Shown here in pieces: positions 35,214 to 43,966 of a stretch of 64,000 nucleotides of DNA. The stretch is taken from NCBI RefSeq assembly GCF_026625985.1, contig NZ_CP113116.1:2666001-2730000 (forward strand), in the 5' to 3' direction. Each line of letters begins with the position of its first letter. The first letter of the stretch is position 1. The position numbers and the translations under genes were made by a program. The notes beneath the pieces are model-generated. The model did no database searches. It worked only from the letters and a program-made list of their open reading frames with translations, and had not been told where the DNA came from. Origin of the DNA: Mycobacterium sp. Aquia_213 (lineage in GTDB: Bacteria; Actinomycetota; Actinomycetes; Mycobacteriales; Mycobacteriaceae).

Positions 35214-36224
35214 ATGCCTGATGTGAATCGCCGCTTCCTCTTGCGTGAGCGCCCCACCGGACGTATCGGGCCCGACACGTTCGAGCTCAGTGAGGAGGCC
35301 ATCCCCGAGATCAGGGATGGCGAGGCGTTGGTGCGCGTCGAATGGATCTCGCTGGATCCGACCAACCGGACCTGGATCAATGACACGCCGACCTACCTGC
35401 CTCCGGTCGGTATCGGCGAGGTCATGCGGGCCGGCGGGATCGGCCGGGTCGTCGAATCCAAGAACCCCAACTATTCGGTGGGCCAGATCGTGCAGGGCCT
35501 CGTCGGTTGGCAGGAGTACGTGGTTGTCTCTGACACGATGCCGTTGTTCGGAGTCGAGGTCGCCGACGGCGTCTCCCCGAGTGCCTACATGGGCGCGCTC
35601 GGGACGACCGGGCTCACCGCGTGGGTCGGGATCCGCGACATCGGCAAGCCGCAGCCGGGTGAGACCGTTGTCGTCTCGGCCGCGGCCGGTGCGGTGGGTT
35701 CGATCGCCGGCCAGCTTGCCAAGGCGGACGGCGCCCGCGTCGTCGGGATCGCCGGCGGCCCGGACAAGTGCCGGCTGCTGACCGAGGAGCTCGGCTTCGA
35801 CGCGGCCGTCGACTACCGCGCCGACGATTGGGCCGCCCAACTCCGTGCGGCGACGCCCGACGGCATCGACGTCGACTTCGAGAACGTCGGCGGCGTGATC
35901 ATGGATGCGGTCTTCGCCCGCCTCAACATTCGCGCGCGCGTCGCATTGTGCGGCCTGATCTCCGGCTACAACTCGGCCGATCCGCCGCCCGGCCCGCGTG
36001 CATTCGGCAACCTGCTGATCCAGCGCGCGACGGTGGAGGGCTTCATCGTTCTGGATCACCTGGGCCGCGCGCCCGATGCCGTGCGCGAGATCAGCGGCCT
36101 GATCGCCGCGGGCAAGCTCACGCCGCTCGAGACCGTGGTCGAAGGCTTCGAACAGCTGCCGACCGCGATCAACATGCTGTTCGACGGCAAAAACGTCGGC
36201 AAGCTCATGGTCAAGACGGCTTAG
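35214..36224 (+). CDS. NADP-dependent MDR oxidoreductase (LTB4DH-like)
   Basis: A 336-aa medium-chain dehydrogenase/reductase without the catalytic zinc ligands, resembling leukotriene-B4-12-hydroxydehydrogenase/curcumin-reductase enzymes that reduce enones. The N-terminal domain has the SLDPTNRTWIND segment and GEVMRAGGIGRVVES. The Rossmann part has VVVSAAAGAVGSIAGQLAK and the NADP-specific VVGIAGGPDKCRLL. FENVGG and ATVEGFIVLD are typical of the group. The substrate is unknown. Its stop overlaps that of the convergent 122-aa gene by 4 nt. Confidence 0.92.
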   Translation: MPDVNRRFLLRERPTGRIGPDTFELSEEAIPEIRDGEALVRVEWISLDPTNRTWINDTPTYLPPVGIGEVMRAGGIGRVVESKNPNYSVGQIVQGLVGWQEYVVVSDTMPLFGVEVADGVSPSAYMGALGTTGLTAWVGIRDIGKPQPGETVVVSAAAGAVGSIAGQLAKADGARVVGIAGGPDKCRLLTEELGFDAAVDYRADDWAAQLRAATPDGIDVDFENVGGVIMDAVFARLNIRARVALCGLISGYNSADPPPGPRAFGNLLIQRATVEGFIVLDHLGRAPDAVREISGLIAAGKLTPLETVVEGFEQLPTAINMLFDGKNVGKLMVKTA

Positions 36225-36589
36225 GGCCTCGCGACGACGAGGACTTTCGAGCGATCTTCCGGATCGATTCGCACCGGCACTTCGGCGCCAACCTTGAGAT
36301 GCGGGGCCGTCGACAGCTCGAGTAAAACGCGGCGCCTGGCGCGGTAGGTGTCGTGATCGGGCAACCGCACGTCCAGCTCCAGCTCGTGCCACGAACCCAG
36401 CACTGTCGTCGCGATGTCTTCCCGGATCGCCACGATTGATGCGACGCCCGGTAGGCCGTAGCGGATCAGCCGTTCCCGTTCGGCGTTGAGCGCGTTGAGT
36501 TCGGCGACCGCGTCGTTCGCGTGCTGCCGGTCGGCCCGCGTGACCCGCTGTCCCGCACTGGCTTTCTTTGCTCGCTCGAACCAGCCCAT
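36221..36589 (-). CDS. Conserved-looking hypothetical protein
   Basis: A 122-aa soluble protein not assigned to a family. The first 45 residues are charged and helical (MGWFERAKKASAGQRVTRADRQ region), followed by a beta-rich part with GVASIVAIREDIATTVLGSWHELELDVRLP and EVPVRIDPEDRSKVLVVARP, reminiscent of small barrel proteins with an N-terminal coiled segment. There is no signal or membrane segment. It sits divergent from the CycA-like permease (128 bp) and convergent with the MDR gene. Confidence 0.7.
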   Translation of the reverse strand: MGWFERAKKASAGQRVTRADRQHANDAVAELNALNAERERLIRYGLPGVASIVAIREDIATTVLGSWHELELDVRLPDHDTYRARRRVLLELSTAPHLKVGAEVPVRIDPEDRSKVLVVARP

Positions 36590-36717
36590 GTCGGTGAGCG
36601 TACGTTAATTGACAATCGGCGTGGTCAGGCGCGGGGCGTGAAGATAGGAATTAGCGTGTTTGGCACAGCAATGGTTAGCTGAGGCTGCCAAAGCTCGGAA
36701 CCGCGAGGACGTGACAC

Positions 36718-38184
36718 ATGAGCGAGGACGTCGCCGAGCGCAATCCTGCTGTCTCCCAGCTCCATCGCGGCCTGCAGAACCGTCACATTCAGCTGATCGC
36801 GATCGGAGGCGCGATCGGAACGGGCCTGTTCATGGGCGCCGGGCGTACGATCTCCCGCGCCGGCCCATCGGTAGTCGTGGTGTACGGAATCATCGGGTTC
36901 TTCTTGTTTTTCGTGCTGCGCGCGATGGGCGAACTGCTGTTGTCGAATCTGAACTACAAGTCATTCGTCGACTTCGCGGGCGACCTATTGGGGCCCGGGG
37001 CAGGCTTTTTCGTCGGGTGGTCGTACTGGTTCGCCTGGATCGCCACCGGTGTTGCCGAACTCGTCGCGATCGCGGGCTACTTACAGTTCTGGTGGCCCGG
37101 GCTGCCGGCGTGGGTACCGGCGCTGGTCGCGTGCGGGCTGATCCTGCTGGTCAACTTGTTCAGCGTTCGCAACTTCGGCGAGATCGAATTCTGGTTCGCC
37201 TTAATCAAAGTCGTTGCGATCATCGGTCTGATCGTCGTAGGCGTCATCCTGCTATCCACCAATTTCGTTTCACCGCAAGGCGATCCGGCGACGATCGAAA
37301 ACCTTTGGAACAGCGGCGGATTCTTCGCCACGGGTTTCATGGGCATGGTCGGTGGATTCCAGATCGCGTTCTTCGCGTTTGTGGGCGTGGAACTGGTCGG
37401 CACCGTCGCGGCCGAGACAGTGAACCCGCGCCGCACCCTTCCGCGCGCGATCAATGCCGTGCCGCTGCGGGTGTCGATCTTCTATGTCGGTGCGCTGCTG
37501 GTGATCCTCACCGTCGTGCCGTGGCGGCGGTTCGACGGCAACGAGTCCCCATTCGTCACCATGTTCTCGCTCGCCGGACTCGCCGGTGCGGCCTCGATCG
37601 TCAACTTCGTCGTCACCACCGCCGCGGCGTCGGCGGCCAATTCCGGGATGTACTCCACCGGCCGCATGCTTTACGGTCTGGCCGACGAAGGCAGCGCTCC
37701 GGCGGTTTTCCGCAGGCTGAATCGCGGCGGCGTGCCGGCCCCCGCCCTGTTCGTCACGGCCGCACTCCTGCTGACCGCCGTCCCCGTGCTGCACATCGGC
37801 GGTTCGGTGATAGGTGCTTTCACGCTGGTGACCACCATTGCGTCGCTGCTGTTCATGTTCGTCTGGGCGATGATCCTGGTCAGTTACCTCGTTTATCGGC
37901 GCCGGCATGCACAGCGCCACGCGGACTCGGCCTTCAAGATGCCCGGCGGCCGGGTGATGTGCTGGGTCGTCTTCGCCTTCTTCGCGTTCGTCGCGTGGAC
38001 GCTCAGCACGGAGAAAGACACCGCGATCGCCTTGGCGTGCTTCCCCGGGTGGTTCGTACTGCTGGGTGCCGGCTGGCTGGTCACCCGACGCCGCCCCGAT
38101 CACGCCGAGCGCTATCGCCAGTTCCTGGCCGAGATGAATCACCCGGTTGGCGACGGGGCGGAGAGAACAGCACCGGCATCCTGA
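36718..38184 (+). CDS. APC-family amino acid permease (CycA-like)
   Basis: A 488-aa 12-helix amino-acid transporter. The N-terminal HRGLQNRHIQLIAIGGAIGTGLFMGAG is the signature of the AAT/GABA-permease subfamily, and the middle FWFALIKVVAIIGLIVVG and FAFVGVELVGTVAAETVNPRRTLPRAIN support it. The whole sequence resembles the D-serine/D-alanine/glycine transporter CycA of M. tuberculosis, so uptake of small amino acids is likely; specificity is not proven. ATG is at 36718. A 14-bp palindrome lies 10 nt after its stop. Confidence 0.92.
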   Translation: MSEDVAERNPAVSQLHRGLQNRHIQLIAIGGAIGTGLFMGAGRTISRAGPSVVVVYGIIGFFLFFVLRAMGELLLSNLNYKSFVDFAGDLLGPGAGFFVGWSYWFAWIATGVAELVAIAGYLQFWWPGLPAWVPALVACGLILLVNLFSVRNFGEIEFWFALIKVVAIIGLIVVGVILLSTNFVSPQGDPATIENLWNSGGFFATGFMGMVGGFQIAFFAFVGVELVGTVAAETVNPRRTLPRAINAVPLRVSIFYVGALLVILTVVPWRRFDGNESPFVTMFSLAGLAGAASIVNFVVTTAAASAANSGMYSTGRMLYGLADEGSAPAVFRRLNRGGVPAPALFVTAALLLTAVPVLHIGGSVIGAFTLVTTIASLLFMFVWAMILVSYLVYRRRHAQRHADSAFKMPGGRVMCWVVFAFFAFVAWTLSTEKDTAIALACFPGWFVLLGAGWLVTRRRPDHAERYRQFLAEMNHPVGDGAERTAPAS

Positions 38185-38193
38185 CCTGCGCGT

Positions 38194-38207
38194 GACCCCT
38201 GGGGGTC
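38194..38207. repeat. Short palindrome after the permease gene
   Basis: GACCCC (38194-38199) and GGGGTC (38202-38207) are separated by only two bases, beginning 10 nt after the permease stop. It may act as a weak terminator or as a site upstream of the 84-aa gene. No T-run follows. Confidence 0.35.
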
Positions 38208-38301
38208 GGACGTTGTTGGGATCGGTAGCCGGCGTGGGCGCCTGTACTTATCGCAACGACGCCGCCAACGAGGTGGCGGCCCCACGAAAGGAAGACAGCA
38301 A

Positions 38302-38556
38302 ATGAACATCGTGCCGACTGGCATCCAAGAGCAGATCAACCGCGTCGATCGCCAACGGAGCCTGTACATCGGGATCAGCACCGGCCTGGTTGCGGTCTGG
38401 AGCTTTTTCCGGCTGATTTGGATGCTCTACATCGGAATGACGTTCGGCTGGTTCTTTTCAGCGATGGCTTTCCAGCTGGTGCTGTGGGGCGTGATCGGCA
38501 CCGCCGCGGCGGTGGCGTCCATCGGGTTCCTGACTCGGTACAACAGAACGTCTTGA
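38302..38556 (+). CDS. Small two-helix membrane protein
   Basis: An 84-aa protein with two predicted membrane helices (SLYIGISTGLVAVWSFFRLI and MAFQLVLWGVIGTAAAVASIGF) joined by a short WMLYIGMTFGWF stretch. The N-terminus (QEQINRVDRQRS) is amphipathic and faces the cytosol. AAAGGAAG before ATG 38302 supports the start. No family was recognised. It is a monocistronic small gene closed by a very strong hairpin. Confidence 0.7.
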   Translation: MNIVPTGIQEQINRVDRQRSLYIGISTGLVAVWSFFRLIWMLYIGMTFGWFFSAMAFQLVLWGVIGTAAAVASIGFLTRYNRTS

Positions 38557-38568
38557 GTCTGAGGGGCA

Positions 38569-38602
38569 GATAGCTCCGAACCCGGATGGGTTCGGAGCTA
38601 TC
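38569..38602. terminator. Bidirectional 15-bp hairpin terminator
   Basis: GATAGCTCCGAACCC (38569-38583) pairs perfectly with GGGTTCGGAGCTATC (38588-38602) around a GGAT tetraloop. It lies between the convergent small membrane gene (38302-38556) and aldehyde dehydrogenase (38622-40076). It begins 12 nt after the first stop codon and ends 19 nt before the other, so it can end transcription from both sides. Confidence 0.92.
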
Positions 38603-38621
38603 TTGTTGCGGCAGCGGATAT

Positions 38622-40076
38622 TTAGAGCTGAATCCAGGCCGACTTCGTCTTCAGGTAGATGTCGATGCCCTCTTTGCCGAACTCGTGTCCCCAGCCCGAC
38701 TGCTTGTGGCCGCCGAACGGTACGTCGTGGTCGAACACCAACTGGCAGTTCACCTGGACGCTGCCGGCGTGCAGTCGCTTGAGCATCCGGTGGGCCCGGC
38801 TGACATCCTGCGTCCACGCGGTGGCCGCCAGGCCGTAGGTGGTGTCGTTGGCCAGCGCCACGGCCTCGTCCTCGTCGTCGAACGGCAGGATGGTGACGAC
38901 CGGCCCGAAGATCTCCTGCTGGTAGAGCCGCATGCCCGTGTCCACGTTGGTGAGCACCGTCGGGTGCACGAAGTAACCCTTGCGGTCCAGCCGGTAGCCG
39001 CCGGTGACCACCTCGACGCCGTCGCTTTTGCCCTCGTCGATGAAGCCCATCACGCGGGTCAGCTGCTTCTGGCTGATCAGTGGGCCGCTGACGCAGCCCT
39101 CCTCGCTCGGAGCACCGAGCTTGAACGTATTCGCCATCATGGAGATGCCTTCTACGACCTGGTCGTACACGCCGCGTTGGGCAAAGATCCGCGATCCGCA
39201 GACGCAGCCCTGGCCGGAGTGCACGAAGATGCCCAGCGACGCCATCAACAGGGCCTTGTTCATGTCGGCGTCGTCGAAGATCAGCACCGGCGACTTGCCG
39301 CCGAGTTCGAGCGTGACCTTCTTCAGGTTGCCGGCCGATGCCCGCACGATCTCCTTGCCAACCTCGGTCGACCCGGTGAAGGCGACTTTCTCGACTCCCG
39401 CGTGCGCGGTGATGGCCGCGCCCGCGGTGTGCCCGTATCCGGCCAGCAGGTTGACCACACCCTCGGGAACGCCGGCCTCGTGGATGAGCCGGTCCAACAG
39501 CACTGCCGACAGCGGCGTCTCCTCGGCGGGCTTGACCAGCAGGCTGCTGCCCGCGGCCAGGGCCGGCGCAAGCTTCGCGCTCGCGTTGAAGATCGGGCCG
39601 TTCCACGGGAAGATCAGCCCCACCACGCCGTACGGCTCCTTGAGCGTGTAGGCGTGCATGTCCACGTAGGCGTCCGACGCGATGCCGTCGGTCTTCACGT
39701 CGTAGGCGACGCCGTTGAGCTTGGTACACCAGCCGGCGTAGTAGCGGAAGAACTCCGAAACCGTCGACATCTGCAACTGTGCCTGCATCAGGGGCATGCC
39801 CGTGTTGAGCGAGTCGAGTTGGGCGAACTCCTCGGCGTGCTCGTCGATCAACTCCCCGATCCGCCACAAAACCTTGGCCCGCTCGCGTCCGGGAAGCTGC
39901 GACCAGACGCCCGATTCGAAGGATGCCTTCGCGCGGGCGACCGCCTCGTCCACCGCCTCCGGTCCGCAGTCGGCGAACTCGGTGATGACCTCTTCGGTCG
40001 CGGGATTGATGACCGGAATGACCTCACCCGAGCCGGGGCGCTTACTTAGGTCGTCCAGTACTGCCTGCAGAGTCAT
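38622..40076 (-). CDS. NAD(P)-dependent aldehyde dehydrogenase
   Basis: A 484-aa ALDH of the phenylacetaldehyde/betaine-aldehyde type, oxidising an aldehyde to a carboxylate. The coenzyme domain has FPWNGPIFNASAKLAPALAAG and FTGSTEVGKEI; the general base is in LELGGKSP. The nucleophile is Cys291 in GQGCVCGSR, followed by the extra Cys293. The C-terminal PFGGHKQSGWGHEFG is normal. The substrate cannot be fixed. The gene stands alone, ended by the shared 15-bp hairpin. A second ALDH, cut by the window end, is at 63456. Confidence 0.94.
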   Translation of the reverse strand: MTLQAVLDDLSKRPGSGEVIPVINPATEEVITEFADCGPEAVDEAVARAKASFESGVWSQLPGRERAKVLWRIGELIDEHAEEFAQLDSLNTGMPLMQAQLQMSTVSEFFRYYAGWCTKLNGVAYDVKTDGIASDAYVDMHAYTLKEPYGVVGLIFPWNGPIFNASAKLAPALAAGSSLLVKPAEETPLSAVLLDRLIHEAGVPEGVVNLLAGYGHTAGAAITAHAGVEKVAFTGSTEVGKEIVRASAGNLKKVTLELGGKSPVLIFDDADMNKALLMASLGIFVHSGQGCVCGSRIFAQRGVYDQVVEGISMMANTFKLGAPSEEGCVSGPLISQKQLTRVMGFIDEGKSDGVEVVTGGYRLDRKGYFVHPTVLTNVDTGMRLYQQEIFGPVVTILPFDDEDEAVALANDTTYGLAATAWTQDVSRAHRMLKRLHAGSVQVNCQLVFDHDVPFGGHKQSGWGHEFGKEGIDIYLKTKSAWIQL

Positions 40077-40199
40077 GTGTTCCCTTCCCGATCAACCCTG
40101 ATCGAGCCCGGCGCTCCCGTGCCCGTATGCTGAGCACCTGCTTAGCATTGCGATCCTAGCCCGGTCAAGATTTCGCCGTGTCGGCCGGCTCGGCGTGGT

Positions 40200-40670
40200 C
40201 TAGCGCTTGGCCCCGCTGATCGCCCCGTGCACCGCCGAAATGCAGCCGGCCGCATCGGGTTCGGGCCCCAGCCCGACGTAGTAACTGCCGGTTTGCTCAC
40301 CCGGGAAGCCGGTGATCGTGAATCCGGCCGGATCGCCATCGACGGCGTCCGTGGTCATCGACGCCTGCGCCAATGGCACCGAAATCACCGCGGTCCCGCG
40401 CTTTTCTCCGTCGGTGGCCACCAGCAGCTGCGTGGGATGCAGAACCAGCGCGGTCCAGTGCTCGTCGTCGGGATCGACCGGATTTGCCCGACGGCCCAGT
40501 AGCTTGCCGAAAAGCGAACTGGCCGGCGGGTTTTCGCTGTGCGTGAGCCACACCTGGACATCGTTGAGGTCGACTTGGTGGGATGCGGCGTGTTCGGCCA
40601 ACTTTCCGCAGATGCGGCGCGGCAGATCGACGATTCGCGCCGAGCGGGTGTGACGCACATAGAGCGGCAT
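40200..40670 (-). CDS. Hypothetical protein
   Basis: A 156-aa soluble protein I do not recognise. It begins MPLYVRHTRSARIVDLPRRI, has a mixed alpha/beta look (DVQVWLTHSENPP, HWTALVLHPTQLLVATDGEKRG, TAVISVPLAQASM) and ends GPEPDAAGCISAVHGAISGAKR. ATG at 40670 is chosen as the fold-consistent start; ATG at 40706 would add 12 residues. It runs divergently from the transhydrogenase gene, sharing a 71-bp promoter region. The hydrophobic core strands and average composition suggest a real gene. Confidence 0.72.
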   Translation of the reverse strand: MPLYVRHTRSARIVDLPRRICGKLAEHAASHQVDLNDVQVWLTHSENPPASSLFGKLLGRRANPVDPDDEHWTALVLHPTQLLVATDGEKRGTAVISVPLAQASMTTDAVDGDPAGFTITGFPGEQTGSYYVGLGPEPDAAGCISAVHGAISGAKR

Positions 40671-40741
40671 GGGTGCATCATGCCCGCGCACCAACCCGGC
40701 CGCCATTCGCGCGACCTGGTGTCGAGTTGTTGGATAGAGAC

Positions 40742-42049
40742 ATGGCGTGCTGCGAATTCCCGGCTGTGGTGCAGGGCTGTGACGGAGCCTTCACCGTCGA
40801 CTCTTCCCGGATCACGTTCGGGCGCGGCTGTCTCGCGGAGTTGGGCGAGCGGGCCGCCGCGCTGGGCCTGCGGCGGGTGGCGTTGTTCTCCGATGCCGCC
40901 GTGGCTGGCCTGCCCATCTTCAGCACGGCCCGCGACTCGCTGGTCGCGGCCGGTCTGGACGTGGTCACCTTCGCCGACGTGCACGTCGAACCCACGGATG
41001 CGTCCTTCGCCGAAGCGACGCGCTTCGCCCAAGAGGTGAATCCCGACGGCTACATCTCACTGGGTGGCGGTTCGGTGATCGATACATGCAAGGCTGCCAA
41101 CCTCTACGCCACCTATCCGGCGGACTTCCTCACTTACGTCAATGCGCCGATCGGCGAAGGCAAACCGGTACCCGGACCGCTCAAGCCGCACATCGCCTGC
41201 CCCACCACCGCCGGCACTGGCAGTGAGGTCACCGGAATCGCGATTTTCGACCTGCTGTCGCTGACGGTGAAGACCGGAATCGCGTCGCCTGCGTTGCGTC
41301 CCACCGAGGCGCTCGTCGACCCCGACAGCACCGCCAGTCTGCCCGCCGGAGTCGTCGCCGCGGCGGGCCTGGACGTGTTGTCGCACGCCCTGGAGTCCTA
41401 CACCGCGCGCCCCTACGTGCACCGGCCCGCTCCGCCACGGCCCAGCTTGCGGCCGATGAGTCAGGGCGCCAACCCGTGGAGCGACCTGGGCTGCAGCGAG
41501 GCGCTCCGAGTGCTGGGCCGCAATCTGGAACCGGCGGTTCAAGATGCCTCCGACACCCAAGCGCGTGAGCAGATGATGTGGGCCGCGACGCTGGCGGGGA
41601 TTGCTTTCGGCAACGCGGGTGTGCACGCGCCGCACGGCATGGCCTACGCGGTTGCCGGGCTGGTGCGTGACTTCCACCCCGCGGGCTACCCGTCCGAGGA
41701 GTCGCTGGTCCCGCACGGCATGTCCGTGATCGTCAACGCGCCCGCGGTATTTCGGTTCACCGCGCAGGCCAGCCCGCAGCGCCACACCGAGGCGGCCCGA
41801 CTGCTGGGCGCCGACACCCGGGACGCCGGTTCCGACGATGCGGGCGAGGTGCTCGCGACCGAACTGATCCGCATCATGCGCGCGGTGGGCATGCCCAACG
41901 GGCTTGGCGGGGTGGGCTACACGGCCGACGACATCGCCGCCCTCACCGAAGGTGCCTTCCCCCAGCAGCGTCTGCTGCAGAACGCGCCGCGAGAGATGAG
42001 CAAGCCGGTTCTGGCCGATTTGTTCGGCTCGGCGATGCGCTACTGGTAG
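40742..42049 (+). CDS. Iron-containing alcohol dehydrogenase, hydroxyacid-oxoacid transhydrogenase type
   Basis: A 435-aa group III iron-dependent alcohol dehydrogenase of the ADHFE1/HOT type, which couples oxidation of 4-hydroxybutyrate to reduction of 2-oxoglutarate without free cofactor release. NAD-site GGGSVIDTCKAAN and PTTAGTGSEVT are intact, and the metal-site motif HALESYTARPYVHRPAPP with PMSQGANPWSD is the HOT-specific insert. The second metal region is VHAPHGMAYAVAG. ATG at 40742 is chosen by homology-consistent length. No succinate-semialdehyde genes are adjacent. Confidence 0.93.
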   Translation: MACCEFPAVVQGCDGAFTVDSSRITFGRGCLAELGERAAALGLRRVALFSDAAVAGLPIFSTARDSLVAAGLDVVTFADVHVEPTDASFAEATRFAQEVNPDGYISLGGGSVIDTCKAANLYATYPADFLTYVNAPIGEGKPVPGPLKPHIACPTTAGTGSEVTGIAIFDLLSLTVKTGIASPALRPTEALVDPDSTASLPAGVVAAAGLDVLSHALESYTARPYVHRPAPPRPSLRPMSQGANPWSDLGCSEALRVLGRNLEPAVQDASDTQAREQMMWAATLAGIAFGNAGVHAPHGMAYAVAGLVRDFHPAGYPSEESLVPHGMSVIVNAPAVFRFTAQASPQRHTEAARLLGADTRDAGSDDAGEVLATELIRIMRAVGMPNGLGGVGYTADDIAALTEGAFPQQRLLQNAPREMSKPVLADLFGSAMRYW

Positions 42050-42054
42050 GCGCG

Positions 42055-42957
42055 TTACGCGCTGACGAGCTCGGGGTGGAACTTGGTCGCCATGCGCCGC
42101 ATGCCGTCGCGCCAGTCGACCGTCGCGGCGCCGACGAGCTCGCGCATCCGGCTTGCGTCGGTGGGGTTGCCGCGCAACGCCTGCTCGCTCTCCTCGAACA
42201 CCGGCTCCTTGCCGACCAGTGATCCAAGGTAGGTGCACCACTCCTGCAGGCTGACGGTCTGCTCGCCGCACCAATTCAGGGTGGTGGCCGGGACCGACGC
42301 CACCTCGAACAGCTTCGGGATGGTCGCGATGATGTCGTCCTCGTGGATCGGCGTGTAGCGGGCCGGGCCGCCGTGCGGTACCGGAATCGGGATGCCGCCC
42401 AGCATCATCTCCATGTGGTAAAACGGCCACCCGCCGTTGTCGCCGTAGGGGACGTTGAGGCGGGCGATGGTCGTGGGTACGTCCAGGGCACGCGCCATGG
42501 TCCGTGCGACGACCTCGCCGGCGATTTTCGAGATCGAATAGGTGGGGAACAGCGGCTTGTGGTTGTCGCCCAACGCGGCGTCCTCGGTTCGGATCTTGTC
42601 GTCCGGTGGGTCGTACACGGCCCCAGATGAGCAGTGCACGAACGCTTTTGCACTACGGCAATGGGCCATCAGAAGTCCGACGGATTCGGCGTTGGCCGCC
42701 AGATCCTTGTCCCAGTGGCCGCTCTTGGCCACCGCGAGATTGAGAACGTAGTTGAAGTCGTTTGGCAGACCGGCGAAGTCGCCGGCGGCCAGGTTGACCG
42801 TCTGGCACCGCACGCCGGCCTTCTCGAGGTCGTCGCGGACCGCGGGATTGGTGAACCGGGCGATGCCCCACACTTCGTTGTCGGCTGCCATCGCCTTGGC
42901 GACGGGGGTGGCAACTTGTCCGGTCGGGCCGGTGATCAGGATTTTTGAGCCGCGCAT
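42055..42957 (-). CDS. NAD-dependent epimerase/dehydratase (extended SDR)
   Basis: A 300-aa extended short-chain dehydrogenase. The cofactor motif is ILITGPTGQVATPVA, an atypical variant of GxxGxxG. The catalytic Ser lies in VHCSSGAVYDPP, and the YSISK motif gives Tyr and Lys. RLNVPYGDNGG and the HEDDII segment are typical of nucleoside-sugar epimerase-like enzymes. The substrate is not known; mycobacterial members range from sugar epimerases to steroid-type reductases. It is convergent with the transhydrogenase (5 nt apart). Confidence 0.9.
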   Translation of the reverse strand: MRGSKILITGPTGQVATPVAKAMAADNEVWGIARFTNPAVRDDLEKAGVRCQTVNLAAGDFAGLPNDFNYVLNLAVAKSGHWDKDLAANAESVGLLMAHCRSAKAFVHCSSGAVYDPPDDKIRTEDAALGDNHKPLFPTYSISKIAGEVVARTMARALDVPTTIARLNVPYGDNGGWPFYHMEMMLGGIPIPVPHGGPARYTPIHEDDIIATIPKLFEVASVPATTLNWCGEQTVSLQEWCTYLGSLVGKEPVFEESEQALRGNPTDASRMRELVGAATVDWRDGMRRMATKFHPELVSA

Positions 42958-43073
42958 GCGCTGATGGTAGGCGACGCTCGGGTGGGCATTGGCCGTGGGA
43001 GGTGGCGATGCCGCGAGGCGGCGTGAACAAGGGCTCGCCGCGCCCCGACGATCGGCGTAATGTCGCGCACGTC

Positions 43074-43895
43074 ATGGCAGATTCGGTGCGGTTCGTCGAC
43101 GCGAATGGGCTCAGATTCGCCTATCTCGAGGAGGGCTCGGGCCCCCTGGTGCTGATGCTGCACGGGTTTCCCGACACCGCGCACTCCTGGGACTCGCTGC
43201 GCGCGCGAATCGCCGCGAAAGGCTACCGCGCGGTGAGCCCGTTCATGCGCGGATATGACCCCAGTGGAATACCGGATCGCGACCCGGATCAGGAGACCCT
43301 GGCTCGCGATCCGCTGGCGTTGATCGAAGCGCTCGGCGCGCAAGACGCGATCGTGATCGGCCACGATTGGGGAGCGTCGGCTGCCTATGGCGCGGCCGCA
43401 CTCGGGCCCGATCGTGTGAAAAAGCTTTTCGCGATCGGCATTCCGCATCCGGCGGCGCTCAAACCAACGCTGCGGAAGGTCTGGGGCGTCCGCCATTTCG
43501 TGGCCTACAAGCTGCCGGGGGCGCCGAACCGCTTCGCGCGCAATGACTTCGCGGCGCTGCCCGCCATTTACCGGCGATGGTCCCCGACGTGGAACCCGGA
43601 TCCGAGCGAGTTCGACGCCGTGCGCGCGAGCTTCGCGAATCCGGCGAGTCTGAACGCCGCGTTCGGCTACTACCGCAAGCTCTCCCCCATCCCCAGTGCG
43701 TCACTGAAGGTGCGGATCAAGGTGCCCACGGTTGCCTTTGCCGGACTGGATGATCCGGTCGCCGAGCCCTCCGACTACCGGGGTGCCGCGCGGATGTTCG
43801 AGAACGATTACGTCGTCGAAGAGGTTCCCGGCGGACATTTCATGCACCGAGAACATCCCGAGGTGTTCACCGATCGGTTGTTGACACACCTGTGA
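43074..43895 (+). CDS. Epoxide-hydrolase-like alpha/beta hydrolase
   Basis: A 273-aa alpha/beta hydrolase. The oxyanion motif is HGFPDTAHSWD (residues 30-40) and the nucleophile elbow is GHDWGA with Asp98, the arrangement of soluble epoxide hydrolases and haloalkane dehalogenases, not of serine esterases. The His is in VEEVPGGHFMHREHPE. ATG at 43074 gives the expected length; the upstream in-frame extension runs over the promoter of the divergent SDR gene. Whether it opens epoxides or removes halide cannot be told from these motifs alone. Confidence 0.88.
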   Translation: MADSVRFVDANGLRFAYLEEGSGPLVLMLHGFPDTAHSWDSLRARIAAKGYRAVSPFMRGYDPSGIPDRDPDQETLARDPLALIEALGAQDAIVIGHDWGASAAYGAAALGPDRVKKLFAIGIPHPAALKPTLRKVWGVRHFVAYKLPGAPNRFARNDFAALPAIYRRWSPTWNPDPSEFDAVRASFANPASLNAAFGYYRKLSPIPSASLKVRIKVPTVAFAGLDDPVAEPSDYRGAARMFENDYVVEEVPGGHFMHREHPEVFTDRLLTHL

Positions 43896-43966
43896 TCGGA
43901 CGCCGATAACCCGGCGCCCCAGATTTGTGCCGCTGGCAGCCGGGCGCCTCGGTAGAATCACTGCAC

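Noticed and set aside
36660..38195. Long frame in the same direction as the CycA-like permease but another phase
   Set aside because: It is arginine-rich and lacks the membrane segments that the permease frame shows.
41057..42430. Long minus-strand frame opposite the transhydrogenase gene
   Set aside because: The plus-strand frame has the full NAD and metal-binding motifs; the opposite frame is a high-GC shadow.
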